Assembly (NCBI RefSeq): GCF_004118325.1
Contig: NZ_RDFA01000001.1
Span: forward strand, 884,838 to 948,837
Reading direction: 5' to 3'
Origin: Halorientalis pallida
GTDB taxonomy: Archaea > Halobacteriota > Halobacteria > Halobacteriales > Haloarculaceae
DNA: 64,000 nucleotides
This document shows, piece by piece, positions 17,926 to 26,463 of the stretch. The notes under the pieces were generated by a model. It searched no databases, was not told the DNA's origin, and saw only the letters and a program-made list of their open reading frames with translations. Within the stretch, counting starts at the first letter, position 1. The number at the start of each line of letters is the position of its first letter. The position numbers and the translations under genes are program-made.

Positions 17926-19740
17926 TCAGCTGTGGGCGTCCTGGGCCCGTGATCCGACGGCAGGGTCGGCGTCCTCGGTGTCCACGTCGCCCTCTGTCGC
18001 TTCGTCGGAGACGGCCTCCTGTTCGTCCGGTTCGCCTTCGGCCACCGGCAACCGGATCGTCACGATCGAGCCGCGCGGGTCGTTCTCCTCGAACTGGACG
18101 GTGCCACCGGACTCGGTGACGATCCAGTTGATGATCCAGAGTCCGAGCCCGCTGATGTGCCGGAGCTGGGTCTCCCGGCCGCGCAACAGGACGGCACGCT
18201 CTTCGTCGTGGATGCCCGGGCCGTTGTCGAGGACTTCGATGGCCACCTCGTCGTCCTCGACCCAGGCGGAGACGGCAACCTCGATGAGCGGTTCCGGGTT
18301 GTCGTTGTGTTCGATGGCGTTCTCGACCGCGTTGCCCACGGCGTCGGCGAAGAACTCGATGGCCGAGACGTGGGCTGTTTCGGGGAGGTCGGTCTCGATG
18401 CTCACGTCGGGTCGGTCGGCCTCGAAGTCGTCGACGACGGTCTCGATCACGTCGACCGCGTCGAGCCGGCGCGAGGCGACGTGTTCGCTGTCCAGCGCCT
18501 GTTCGAGCTGGCGGGCCTTCTCGCTCAGATCGATCAGGCCCGAAATGTGGCTCTCGATGGCGTCGACCCACTCGGCCTCGGGGTTGTTCTGCTTGCCCAG
18601 TTCCGCGTAGCCGAGCACGACGTTGGCCTCGTTGCGCAGGTCGTGCCGGAGCGCACGGTTGAGGACGTTCAGCCGCTGTTCGCGCTGGCGCTGTTCGGTC
18701 ACGTCACGGAGACTGACGAGGTGGCCCGTCAGCAGGCCGCCCGCCCGCCGCAACGCCGTCACCTGCACGTCGTAGTACCGGAGCTTCCCGTCCCGTCGAA
18801 GCGCCAGTTCCGCGCCGACGGCGTCGGTCTCCGGGCCTACGTCCGTGGCTTCGGCGACGACCGACTCCAGATCCGGGCACACCTCCGCGACCGGCTGACC
18901 GACCAGCGAGTCGCCGGTGTCGTCGACGATCCGCTCGGCGCGCTGGTTGTAGTCGATGACCCGCCGGTCGTCGTCGAGGACGAACACAGCCTCGACGAGG
19001 TTGTCCATCAGTTCGTCCCGGGCGACCTCGCGGGCGACCGGGACCATCTCCAGCAGTCGGTGGCGATAGATGGCGACCACGAACGCCGCCGCAGTGACCG
19101 AGAACGCAGCCGGCGTCGGGTCGAAGGGAAAGGAGACGACGTTCCCGAGATAGAGGGCGTTCGCGATCCAGGGCGTGAACGTCCCCAGGAGGATAGCGAC
19201 CGCCTGACTCCGATAGACGTTCTCCGAGACGACGAGCATCCGCACGAGGAGATACGAGCCCACGACCAGCAAGGCGTAGGAGTGGGCCGTGTGGACGAGA
19301 AACCACGACTTGGAGAGCACCGACGGCGTCGCGACAGCGCCGGCCTGAAACAGCTGTGACCGATCCCACATGAGGTGATGAAACGGGTTGGTCCAGATGA
19401 GAAGTTGCGTGATCGCGGGGACGATCAACAACGGCCCGGGTCCGTACCGCGTCAGCGGCGTCTCCTGGCCGGAGTACGACTCCGCGAAGTACAGAAACAG
19501 GACCGGGAGCGTCGCGATGGCCAGGTAGGTGGCGTTCGCGAACACGCGCTGGCCGACCACGTCCGTCCGGGCGAATTCGAGGCCGGCACAGAACGTCCAG
19601 AAGGCGGTCGCGGCCAGCAGGCCGACCAGCGGTCGCGTCCCGGTCGTCATCCGGTCTCGGTACACCCACGCGGCGAGCCCGGCAACGACTACGGCGACAC
19701 CTGTATAGAGGAGTGCAAAGGGTGTGTATTGCCAGGCCAT
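17926..19740 (-). CDS. Histidine kinase with 7TM N-terminal sensor and PAS domain
   Basis: This 604-residue protein has seven TM helices over about residues 5-235, a layout known in haloarchaea as the histidine kinase N-terminal 7TM region. A PAS domain follows (about 245-350, DDDRRVIDYNQRAERIVDD). The H-box is NRALRHDLRNEANVV, with the N-box VENAIEHND, G1 DNGPGIHDEE and G2 HISGLGLWIINW. Its C-terminus is acidic. Two HalX response regulators lie immediately upstream on the same strand, 18 bases away at the nearest, which makes them good candidates for its partners. The signal sensed is unknown. Confidence 0.93.
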   Translation of the reverse strand: MAWQYTPFALLYTGVAVVVAGLAAWVYRDRMTTGTRPLVGLLAATAFWTFCAGLEFARTDVVGQRVFANATYLAIATLPVLFLYFAESYSGQETPLTRYGPGPLLIVPAITQLLIWTNPFHHLMWDRSQLFQAGAVATPSVLSKSWFLVHTAHSYALLVVGSYLLVRMLVVSENVYRSQAVAILLGTFTPWIANALYLGNVVSFPFDPTPAAFSVTAAAFVVAIYRHRLLEMVPVAREVARDELMDNLVEAVFVLDDDRRVIDYNQRAERIVDDTGDSLVGQPVAEVCPDLESVVAEATDVGPETDAVGAELALRRDGKLRYYDVQVTALRRAGGLLTGHLVSLRDVTEQRQREQRLNVLNRALRHDLRNEANVVLGYAELGKQNNPEAEWVDAIESHISGLIDLSEKARQLEQALDSEHVASRRLDAVDVIETVVDDFEADRPDVSIETDLPETAHVSAIEFFADAVGNAVENAIEHNDNPEPLIEVAVSAWVEDDEVAIEVLDNGPGIHDEERAVLLRGRETQLRHISGLGLWIINWIVTESGGTVQFEENDPRGSIVTIRLPVAEGEPDEQEAVSDEATEGDVDTEDADPAVGSRAQDAHS

Positions 19741-19758
19741 GTGTGGGGCCGCGCTACG

Positions 19759-20391
19759 CTACGGCTGTGACGGCGAATCCATCGAGTCGAGATCGGGTTC
19801 CGGCATCCTGAACAGCGCGCCGAACTCGTCTTCTTCGAGATCCCCGACGGCGTCGTCGAGGTTGGTTTCGAGTTCTTCGATCTCGTCGGTCAGTTTCTGA
19901 TACTCCTCGTTGGTTTCGAGTGCGGATCGGCTCTTCGAGGTTTCGAGTGCCGCGCGCTTCGAGACCAGCGAGAAGTACTCCTGGAACGTGTCGTCGTACG
20001 TCGAGTACGTCAGGAGCTGTTCGACCGTATCGTAGAGGTCGTCCCGCGAGACGGGCTTGACGACGTACTCGTCGAATCCCATATCGAGGATATCGAAGTC
20101 GGGGTCGACTGCCGTCACCATCGCGACACGGCAGTCGTAGCCCTCTTCGCGGATGTGTTCGAGGACTTCGTCCCCCGACATCCCCGGCATTCTGCGGTCG
20201 AGCAACACGGCGTCGACATCGTCGTCGAGCTCCTCGAGCGCCTCCGATCCACTGTACGCCGTCCGAACGTCGTACTCATCCTGTAGGTGAGCCGCATACA
20301 CGTCCGTAACGGCGGACTCGTCGTCGACGATGAGGACTGTTGTTTCGCCCAAACCTATCCACTCACTGTGGAAAGTGGTGAACGGTAACAA
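19759..20391 (-). CDS. HalX-domain response regulator
   Basis: This 210-residue protein has a receiver domain (TTVLIVDDESAVTDVY at the start) with the phosphoacceptor Asp in AVLLDRRMPGMSG and the conserved Lys in EYVVKPVSR. A C-terminal HalX helical domain of about 75 residues follows, probably a coiled coil. It is a paralogue of the next gene upstream; both share the stretch REEGYDCRVAMVTAVDPDF exactly. It precedes the sensor kinase by 18 bases, so they are probably cotranscribed. The first in-frame ATG leaves a 17-residue N-terminal extension, so a later non-ATG start is possible. Confidence 0.92.
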   Translation of the reverse strand: MLPFTTFHSEWIGLGETTVLIVDDESAVTDVYAAHLQDEYDVRTAYSGSEALEELDDDVDAVLLDRRMPGMSGDEVLEHIREEGYDCRVAMVTAVDPDFDILDMGFDEYVVKPVSRDDLYDTVEQLLTYSTYDDTFQEYFSLVSKRAALETSKSRSALETNEEYQKLTDEIEELETNLDDAVGDLEEDEFGALFRMPEPDLDSMDSPSQP

Positions 20392-20578
20392 AAAAGTTTC
20401 CGCCTGGTGTTCAGAAGTGAAAATCAGACATCGAAAGTCGGGACGAGCCGCAAGCGAGGGGTGAGAAGTTCATCATACCCAGTTATCGAACTCCGTAACG
20501 GGCGGAATAGCGGAAACGAGGCGGGGTTCGGTCGAACCGTTCGAAACCGAACGTGGGGGCTCGCGTCGTTCGGTCGCG

Positions 20579-21187
20579 TCACTCCTCGGTGACGGGGCGG
20601 GATCCGTCGTGGAGTTCGCGGAACACGGTGGCGAACGCTTCGTCGTCGAACCGTGCGACGGTGTCTTCCAGGTCCGTCCGGACACGGTCGCGTTCGTCGC
20701 GGAGGTCGTGGAACTCGTCGCTGTTTTCCAGTTCCGTGTTGCTCTTGTTCGCCAGGAGCGTCGCGTACTTCGACGTCAGCGAGTAGTATCGCTGGAGTTT
20801 CTCCTCGTACTCGGCACAGACGAGCAGGCGCTCGATGGTGTCGAACAGGTCTTCCCGGGAGACCGGCTTGATGACGTAGTCGTCGAACGGCATCTCGATG
20901 ATATCGAAGTCCGGATCGACCGCCGTCACCATCGCGACACGGCAGTCGTAGCCCTCCTCACGGATCTCTTCGAGGACGTCGTCGCCCGACACGTCCGGCA
21001 TCCGCCGGTCGAGCAACACGATGTCGACGTCCGGTCCGAGCGCTGTCAGTGCCTCCTCACCGCTGTAGGCCGTCCTGACGTGGTACTCCTGTTTTAGCTG
21101 GGCGGCATACGCGTCGGCCACGTCCGGCTCGTCGTCCACCACCAGCACGGTGGGGAGGTCACCTGTACTCATCCAATCGCTAGTCAA
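20579..21187 (-). CDS. HalX-domain response regulator (paralogue)
   Basis: This 202-residue protein has a receiver domain (PTVLVVDDEPDVADAY) with the phosphoacceptor in IVLLDRRMPDVSG and Lys in DYVIKPVSRED, then a HalX coiled-coil domain. It is a tandem duplicate of the gene at 19759-20391, separated from it by 187 bases with no coding signal. HalX regulators have no obvious DNA-binding helix-turn-helix, so output by protein contact is likely. An internal ATG at codon 6 is an alternative start. Confidence 0.92.
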   Translation of the reverse strand: MTSDWMSTGDLPTVLVVDDEPDVADAYAAQLKQEYHVRTAYSGEEALTALGPDVDIVLLDRRMPDVSGDDVLEEIREEGYDCRVAMVTAVDPDFDIIEMPFDDYVIKPVSREDLFDTIERLLVCAEYEEKLQRYYSLTSKYATLLANKSNTELENSDEFHDLRDERDRVRTDLEDTVARFDDEAFATVFRELHDGSRPVTEE

Positions 21188-21290
21188 TACACGCTAACAG
21201 AAGGATAAGACTTCCGGGCGTTTCGGCCCGGAGAAGGACACATCTGGTTGATACTTCGTCTGCAGTGACCGGCGTCGGCACCCGCGCTCG

Positions 21291-22328
21291 CTACTCCCCC
21301 ACGATGTCGTCGTATCGCGCGCCCGTCTGTTTCAGGGTCTCCGTCGAGTAGAGCCGTTCGTGTTCGACGGGGAGGTGTTCGGCGGCGAGTTCGTCGATTT
21401 TGGCGTCGACGGCCTCGGCCTCGCGGCCGTGGATCATCGTAAAGAGGTTGTACTGCCAGTCCTGCTCCGGGCGGCGCGGGCGGTGATAACAGAGCGTGAC
21501 GTACGGGAGCGAACCGACGGCTTCACCCCAGACGTCGAGTTTCTCGTCGGGTACGTCCCAGACGACCATGCAGTTGTTGTCGAAGCCCGTCGTGACGTGG
21601 TTGACGACACAGCCGATCCGTTTGATACAGCCGTCCTCCCGCAGTCGCACCACGCTGTCGAGGACGTCCTCGACCGACGCGTCGACCGCGGCCGCGACGT
21701 CCCGGTAGGGCGTCTCCGAGAGCGGGAACCCGTCCTGAATTTCCAGCAGGAGTCGCCGGTCCAGCGCCGAGAGGTTCGCGGCGGCGTCCTCGCTGATCCG
21801 GGTCGCCGAGGCGTCGGTCTCGCTGATCGATTCCCGCGCGAACCGGTCGCCGTTGACGACGGGAAACTCCAAGTCGATGTAGTAGTCGGTCAGCATCGGG
21901 AGGACGAGGACGTCCAGGCCGGTCCGGGTCTCGATGTCGTCGATGATCGCGTCGCGTTTGTCCCGGGAGCCGGCGGTGACGACGAACCACATGTTCCACT
22001 CGTGCTCGCGGCGGTAGTTGTGGTTGACCTGCCGGTGGTCGTTGATCGCTTCGGCCACCTCGTCGAAGCGGTCGGCGGGAGCCGAGACGGCCGCCAGCGT
22101 CGACGAGCCGATCACCGGTGGGTTGAGTACCGCCCCGAATCGGCGGAAGACGCCGGCTTCACGGAGGTCCCGAACGCGGGCCAGCGCGTCGGTGGCCTCG
22201 ATCCCCAGGTCGTCACCGACGACCTCGAAGGGGCGTTCCGCCACCGGAAAGCCGCTCTGGTAGCCGTCGACGAGCGCCGCGTCCACGTCGTCCAGCTCCG
22301 CACGCCAGTCGCCCGACTGGAGACTCAT
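21291..22328 (-). CDS. ahbAB: Siroheme decarboxylase, fused AhbA-AhbB type (Lrp/AsnC-like)
   Basis: This 345-residue protein has two Lrp/AsnC-like halves, each with a winged-helix start (LVDGYQSGFPVAERPFEVV at about residue 19; LLLEIQDGFPLSETPYRDV at about 192) and a RAM-like ferredoxin-fold domain. The halves match AhbA and AhbB / NirD-NirL subunits, which remove two acetate side chains of siroheme to give didecarboxysiroheme in the alternative haem b (or d1) route. The basic stretches NHNYRREHEWNMWF and CYHRPRRPEQDWQYN match the active-site regions. It could be misread as a transcription regulator. It is divergent from the MaoC gene. Confidence 0.85.
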   Translation of the reverse strand: MSLQSGDWRAELDDVDAALVDGYQSGFPVAERPFEVVGDDLGIEATDALARVRDLREAGVFRRFGAVLNPPVIGSSTLAAVSAPADRFDEVAEAINDHRQVNHNYRREHEWNMWFVVTAGSRDKRDAIIDDIETRTGLDVLVLPMLTDYYIDLEFPVVNGDRFARESISETDASATRISEDAAANLSALDRRLLLEIQDGFPLSETPYRDVAAAVDASVEDVLDSVVRLREDGCIKRIGCVVNHVTTGFDNNCMVVWDVPDEKLDVWGEAVGSLPYVTLCYHRPRRPEQDWQYNLFTMIHGREAEAVDAKIDELAAEHLPVEHERLYSTETLKQTGARYDDIVGE

Positions 22329-22413
22329 TGGCTCGTCTTAGGACCTGTGTCGTGTAACGGTGTCGCTTCTCGGGCGCGAAACGGCTAAGTCGCCGGCGCG
22401 TTTGGCCTCGCCA

Positions 22414-22866
22414 ATGCCCACGTACTACGAGGACATCGCAGTCGGCGACATGGAGGCACACGGCAGCTACGAGGTCACCGAGGACGAGATCGTCGAGTTC
22501 GCCAAGCAGTACGATCCCCAGGAGTTCCACACGGACCCCGAGGCGGCCGAAGAGACGATGTTCGACGGCCTCGCGGCCAGCGGCTGGCACACCGCCGCCG
22601 TCTGCATGCGCCTGCTGGTCGAGACCATGGAGAAAGCCGGGTGGGCCTCGCAGGGGGCCCGCGGCGTGGACGAACTCCGCTGGATCAAGCCGGTCCGGCC
22701 GGGCGACGAGCTCTCCATCGAGTACGAGGTCGTCGAGAAACGCGAGGGCGACCGCCCCGACGTCGGCGAGGTCGACAGCCGCCTGACCGGCTACAATCAG
22801 GACGACGAGCCGGTCATCACGTGGATCGGACTCGGGATGATCGAGAAGCGAGCGGCCGGGGAGTAG
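22414..22866 (+). CDS. MaoC family (R)-hydratase/dehydratase
   Basis: This 150-residue hot-dog-fold protein begins PTYYEDIAVGD. The hydratase 2 motif is present as YDPQEFHTDPEAA near residue 37, where Asp and His are the catalytic pair, followed by FDGLAASGWHTAA. It probably hydrates enoyl-CoA esters for fatty-acid or polyhydroxyalkanoate metabolism. The start at 22414 is chosen because upstream codons read through the promoter region shared with the divergent siroheme decarboxylase gene. Confidence 0.88.
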   Translation: MPTYYEDIAVGDMEAHGSYEVTEDEIVEFAKQYDPQEFHTDPEAAEETMFDGLAASGWHTAAVCMRLLVETMEKAGWASQGARGVDELRWIKPVRPGDELSIEYEVVEKREGDRPDVGEVDSRLTGYNQDDEPVITWIGLGMIEKRAAGE

Positions 22867-22967
22867 GCGGTCGCGACCCGGATCGCACAGTTCGGGACGC
22901 GATTTTCGAACGGATCGGAAGCGACGGCTTCGTGAACTATTTCGCGCTGGCGTGCCGACTGTCGGGT

Positions 22968-24035
22968 ATGGCACAAGCGAGCCAGCAGTTCGGCGAATGG
23001 CCGCTCAAACGGTTGATGACCGAGGTCGTCGGGTCCGGGCACAAGTCCGCCGAGGACATGGACCGCGACCAGGCCCGGGAAGCGTTCCAGCGGATCCTCG
23101 CCGGCGAGCCCGACCCCACGACGCTCGGGGCGTTCTGGCTGGCCAACCGCTGGAAGCGCAACAGCCCCGAGGAACTGGCGGCCTACACCGACGTGATGCG
23201 CGAGGAGTCCGTCGAGGTGGCCGCGCCCGACGCCGACCCCGTCGACTGCGGGGCCAACTACGACGGCAAACACTCGACGGCCATCCTGGGCGTCGCGTCC
23301 GGTGCCGTCGCCGCCGCAGCCGGGACGCCAGTCGTCGTCCACTCCGGGGATCGAGTCCCGACCCAGAAACTCGACGCGTACAAGCACGTACTCGACGACC
23401 TGGGCGTCCGCACGGAACTGGACCCCGAAGAGAGCGCCGAGATGGTCGACGAAGTCGGCTTCGGCTACTACTACCAGCCCGCGTTCAACCCCGGGGTCGA
23501 CGACCTCTGGGAGCGCCGGGACATGATGGGTGTGCGTTCGTTCGTCAACACCATCGAGACGCTGGCCAACCCCGCCGACGCCGACGTGCATCTGGGCAGT
23601 TTCTACCACCTCGCCTTCGCCGAGAAGATCGTCGACACGTTCCGGGAAGTCCAGGCCCAGGACGTCTCCCGCGTCCTGATGTTCCAGGGTCAGGAGGGCT
23701 ACGACGACATCCGGCCCGGGTCGACGGTCGTCGCCGAATGGTCCGAGGGCGAAGAGCTAGAGGACTTCGAGATCGAGACCGCGAACTACGGCATGGACTT
23801 CAGCGGCGATGACCTGGAAGTCGAGGACATCGCCGCTGACTCGGCGACGATCACCGAGGAAGTCCTGGCGGGCGACCGCGACGACCAGTTCGCCGACGCC
23901 GTGGCGGTCAACGCCGCTCTACGGATGTACGCTCGCGAGGACGTGGACAGTCTCGACGACGGGCTCGAAGTCGCTCGCGAGACCATCGAGAGCGGTGACG
24001 CCGCCGACGTGCTCGAGGACCTCCGGGCGTTCTGA
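22968..24035 (+). CDS. Anthranilate phosphoribosyltransferase-like (TrpD2/YbiB type) protein
   Basis: This 355-residue protein has the class III glycosyltransferase fold: a small helical domain (residues about 10-75, ending TLGAFWLANRWKRNSPEE) and an alpha/beta domain with CGANYDGKHSTAI, a Gly/Ala-rich loop, and VVVHSGDRVPTQKLDAYKHVLDDLGV. The strict GTGGD phosphoribosyl-binding motif of true TrpD is absent, and no other trp gene is near. This resembles the TrpD2/YbiB group, some of which bind nucleic acid. Function should be left open. It ends 9 bases before a convergent gene. Confidence 0.78.
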   Translation: MAQASQQFGEWPLKRLMTEVVGSGHKSAEDMDRDQAREAFQRILAGEPDPTTLGAFWLANRWKRNSPEELAAYTDVMREESVEVAAPDADPVDCGANYDGKHSTAILGVASGAVAAAAGTPVVVHSGDRVPTQKLDAYKHVLDDLGVRTELDPEESAEMVDEVGFGYYYQPAFNPGVDDLWERRDMMGVRSFVNTIETLANPADADVHLGSFYHLAFAEKIVDTFREVQAQDVSRVLMFQGQEGYDDIRPGSTVVAEWSEGEELEDFEIETANYGMDFSGDDLEVEDIAADSATITEEVLAGDRDDQFADAVAVNAALRMYAREDVDSLDDGLEVARETIESGDAADVLEDLRAF

Positions 24036-24044
24036 CCCGCGTCG

Positions 24045-24431
24045 TCAGCGGCCGATCACGAACCGGGCCAGGGCGTAGTCGACCGGGACGACGACGCCGA
24101 ACGCGAGCAGGACGGCACCGTCGCCGCCGAGCGTCGGTTCGGCGAGGAGGATCACGCCGAGAAACTGCGCCGCGACGGCGATACCAGCGAGGAGGCCCCA
24201 GCCCGTCGCACGGACCACGTCGTAGGTGGTCGGCCAGTAGCTACGGTAAATAAAGGGCGGCATGAAGACGATGGCGAGGGTCGGGAAGATCGCCGGGTAC
24301 GTGATCGTCCCGAGTCGTTCGGTCAGGCCGTAGACGACCGGGAGTGCGATGGCGGCACAGACGATGATGATGGCCTTCTCCGGGTTCAGCCACCCCGTCG
24401 GCCCGGACGCGTCGGCCTCTCGATTGCTCAT
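24045..24431 (-). CDS. Small four-helix membrane protein
   Basis: This 128-residue protein has a hydrophilic N-terminus and four predicted TM helices (about residues 22-40, 48-65, 78-97 and 103-122). It has no recognisable domain. The start at 24429-24431 is the first Met after which the sequence is protein-like. It converges with the TrpD-like gene, and its upstream region is a long hairpin-rich intergenic stretch. Confidence 0.7.
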   Translation of the reverse strand: MSNREADASGPTGWLNPEKAIIIVCAAIALPVVYGLTERLGTITYPAIFPTLAIVFMPPFIYRSYWPTTYDVVRATGWGLLAGIAVAAQFLGVILLAEPTLGGDGAVLLAFGVVVPVDYALARFVIGR

Positions 24432-24526
24432 GTCGGGAGCGTTGCGGGCAGGCACGTAAAACAGGCACTGTCTGGGTCGGGCGGGGGCGGTGCGGATGCG
24501 GTGGCGGTTGCGGGGGGCACCAGCGT

Positions 24527-24631
24527 CCGGCGCGCTCCGCGCGCCGGTCACCGTCAGAGCGACGGTCTGACGAGCCCCCACTCGTTCCCTGTGGTCACTC
24601 GCGGGGATCGCGCGAGCGGCTTTGCCGCTCG
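24527..24631 (+). repeat. Hairpin array preceding the triple-hairpin repeat
   Basis: This GC-rich gap contains a 9-bp-stem palindrome at 24527-24547, a smaller stem-loop at 24549-24566 and another at 24613-24631, followed by T-runs. The first hairpin and its CAGCGTCCGGCGCGC flank are shared, with a different loop, by 30208-30232. No protein-coding signal is seen in the whole gap 24432-24806. Confidence 0.75.
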
Positions 24632-24654
24632 TGCCCGTTTTTGCTCCAGCTTTT

Positions 24655-24768
24655 TTCGAGTAGTGAGGGACCGGAGGTCCCTCATACCATGCGAACGGGC
24701 CGCTTCGCGGCCCGTGAGCGGAGAGTGGTTCGCGCCAGCGGCGCGAACCCGACGCAGAAAACGGTGGG
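24655..24768 (-). repeat. Triple-hairpin repeat, copy B (inverted partner of 15915-16026)
   Basis: On the minus strand this is a near-exact copy of 15915-16026: all three stem-loops and their linkers are retained, with one inserted base near 24762. It lies in the promoter-side gap of a divergent gene pair, so it is not simply a transcription terminator. Together the copies form an inverted repeat around about 8.6 kb. Confidence 0.9.
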
Positions 24769-24806
24769 GCGGCAGGCTTATCGGTCCCTATCGCATGGGT
24801 CGGGTC

Positions 24807-25454
24807 ATGAGCGACGACACGACACCGAGCGGGCGGCTCTCGACGGGCGTGGACCTGCTCGACAGCGGTCTCGGCGGGGGCGTCAGGGCTGGGAGTCTCG
24901 TCGCGGTGTCGGCACTGCCACGCGCACAGAGTGAGCCGCTCCTGTACGCGATGGCGGCCGCAAATTCGACCCGATATCTCTCGACGCTCCGGCCGGCCGA
25001 GGAGGTGGCCGACGCGTTGACCACGGCGGTCCCGATGGGGAAGGCGGCGCTGGACGTGGACGTGCGCACCGTCGACGGCGACGACGTGCTGGGGTCACCG
25101 GAGGAGTTTCTCGGCGGGCTGGACGCGGGCTCGCTGTTGATCGTCGACCCGACGACGGAACTGGAGCAGGGCGACCGGCACCGGTACAGGGAGTTCCTCG
25201 ACACCTGCAAGCGGGCGCTCCGAATGACCGACAGCGTCGGACTGTTTCATTGCCACGAGAACACGCCGTCGGTCCTGCGTCGGGACATGACGCTCGCGCG
25301 GGCCGATCAGGTGTGGGACGTGCGGATGGACGTGGTGGATCGGTCGGTCAAGACCTGTCTGGCGGTCACGAAGGTCCGGGGCGGGACGCCGTTCGGGCTG
25401 GTCGAACTCACCTTCGACGAGGCGGGCGTGACCGCGATCGTCGGTCGGGACTAA
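24807..25454 (+). CDS. RecA/RAD55-like protein without Walker A (HTR-like)
   Basis: This 215-residue protein begins with the KaiC/RAD55-style phrase STGVDLLDSGLGGGVRAGSLVAV, but where an NTP-binding GxxGxGK[ST] loop should follow it reads SALPRAQSE. It therefore probably does not bind ATP in the usual way. A Walker B-like strand SLLIVDPTTEL is present near residue 115. Haloarchaea have many such degenerate RecA-like proteins of unknown role, often linked to signalling. The start at 24807 is fixed by the family start; the longer open frame upstream runs through the hairpin repeat. Confidence 0.78.
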   Translation: MSDDTTPSGRLSTGVDLLDSGLGGGVRAGSLVAVSALPRAQSEPLLYAMAAANSTRYLSTLRPAEEVADALTTAVPMGKAALDVDVRTVDGDDVLGSPEEFLGGLDAGSLLIVDPTTELEQGDRHRYREFLDTCKRALRMTDSVGLFHCHENTPSVLRRDMTLARADQVWDVRMDVVDRSVKTCLAVTKVRGGTPFGLVELTFDEAGVTAIVGRD

Positions 25455-25491
25455 CACCAGACTTTTCTCCCGACCGAGCGGAGTGTGAGGT

Positions 25492-26037
25492 ATGAGTGAC
25501 CTTGCAGTGACGCTGTCCACGAACCATGGCGATATCGAGATCGACCTGTTCGACGAGCGCGCGCCCAAGACGGTCGAGAACTTCGTCAACCTCGCGGAAC
25601 ACGATCCCGCGGCCGACGACGAACCCGCCGTCGAGACCACGACATGGGAGGACCCCGAGACAGGCGAGACCCGCGGCGACTCGCTGTACGAGGGCGTCAC
25701 CTTCCACCGGATCATCGACGGCTTCATGATTCAGGGTGGGGACCCGACAGGGACCGGCCGGGGCGGCCCCGGCTACGAGTTCGACGACGAGTTCCACCCC
25801 GAACTCCGCCACGACGGCCCCGGCAAGCTCTCGATGGCCAACAGCGGCCCCAACACGAACGGCTCGCAGTTTTTCATCACGCTCGACGCCCAGCCCCACC
25901 TTGACGACAAACACGCGGTCTTCGGTGAGGTGACCGAGGGGATGGACGTGGTCGAAGAGATCGGCGACGTGCCGACCGACGGGCAGGACAAGCCTCGCGA
26001 TCCCGTCGAGATCGAGAGCGTCACGATCCACCGGTAG
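25492..26037 (+). CDS. Cyclophilin-type peptidyl-prolyl isomerase
   Basis: This 181-residue cyclophilin speeds Xaa-Pro isomerisation during protein folding. The signature is complete: [21 protein letters not shown] with the catalytic Arg near residue 72, and [17 protein letters not shown] near residue 120. An acidic insert of about 25 residues ([21 protein letters not shown]) follows the first helix, as in other haloarchaeal cyclophilins. It lacks a signal peptide, so it is cytoplasmic. Confidence 0.95.
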   Translation: MSDLAVTLSTNHGDIEIDLFDERAPKTVENFVNLAEHDPAADDEPAVETTTWEDPETGETRGDSLYEGVTFHRIIDGFMIQGGDPTGTGRGGPGYEFDDEFHPELRHDGPGKLSMANSGPNTNGSQFFITLDAQPHLDDKHAVFGEVTEGMDVVEEIGDVPTDGQDKPRDPVEIESVTIHR

Positions 26038-26121
26038 CGTCGACGACCGCTCACGTCCGGCGAGTGGTTCTCCCGGACCGAAAGCGACAACGGAAAGACC
26101 GGCCGGGACCAAACCGGTGAC

Positions 26122-26463
26122 ATGAGCGACGCGGACGGACCGGTGGACCCCAGCGAGATCGGCGAGCAGGACGCGCCGCCGGTCGCGGAGAAGCCGTACA
26201 AGATCATCTTCGAGGCGAACAAGTGCTTCGGCGCGGGCAAGTGCGCCGAGTACTCGGACAACTGGAACCTGGACATCTCGACGGGCATCGCCAAGCCGGA
26301 GACCTACTTCTTCGGCGAGGAGGAGCTCGATCACAACATCGCGGCCGCGGAGGCCTGTCCGGCGAAAAAGGACAGGGGAATCATCCACGTCGTCGACCGC
26401 CGGACGAACGAGGAGATCGCGCCCGATCCCGAGGGCGACGGGACGCTCAGCGTCGACTGGTAG
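26122..26463 (+). CDS. Ferredoxin-like protein, probable [3Fe-4S] type
   Basis: This 113-residue acidic protein has the ferredoxin pattern NKCFGAGKCAEY near residue 34 and AEACPAKK near residue 79. The middle Cys of the usual CxxCxxC is replaced by Ala, leaving three Cys ligands, as in [3Fe-4S] ferredoxins such as those serving cytochromes P450. No partner oxidoreductase is adjacent. Its stop codon abuts that of the convergent hypothetical gene at 26464. Confidence 0.82.
   Translation: MSDADGPVDPSEIGEQDAPPVAEKPYKIIFEANKCFGAGKCAEYSDNWNLDISTGIAKPETYFFGEEELDHNIAAAEACPAKKDRGIIHVVDRRTNEEIAPDPEGDGTLSVDW

Noticed and set aside
18157-19359. A 400-codon plus-strand frame over the 7TM-PAS kinase gene
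   Set aside because: It mirrors the kinase coding strand and has no domain, promoter or ribosome site.
21291-22328. Lrp/AsnC transcription regulator
   Set aside because: Two Lrp-like halves with the siroheme decarboxylase active-site stretches fit a fused AhbA-AhbB enzyme better than a DNA-binding regulator.
24501-24806. N-terminal extension of the RecA-like protein
   Set aside because: The extension is translated through the hairpin repeat, and the same peptide appears from the inverted copy near 15.9-16.1 kb, showing it is repeat DNA and not protein.
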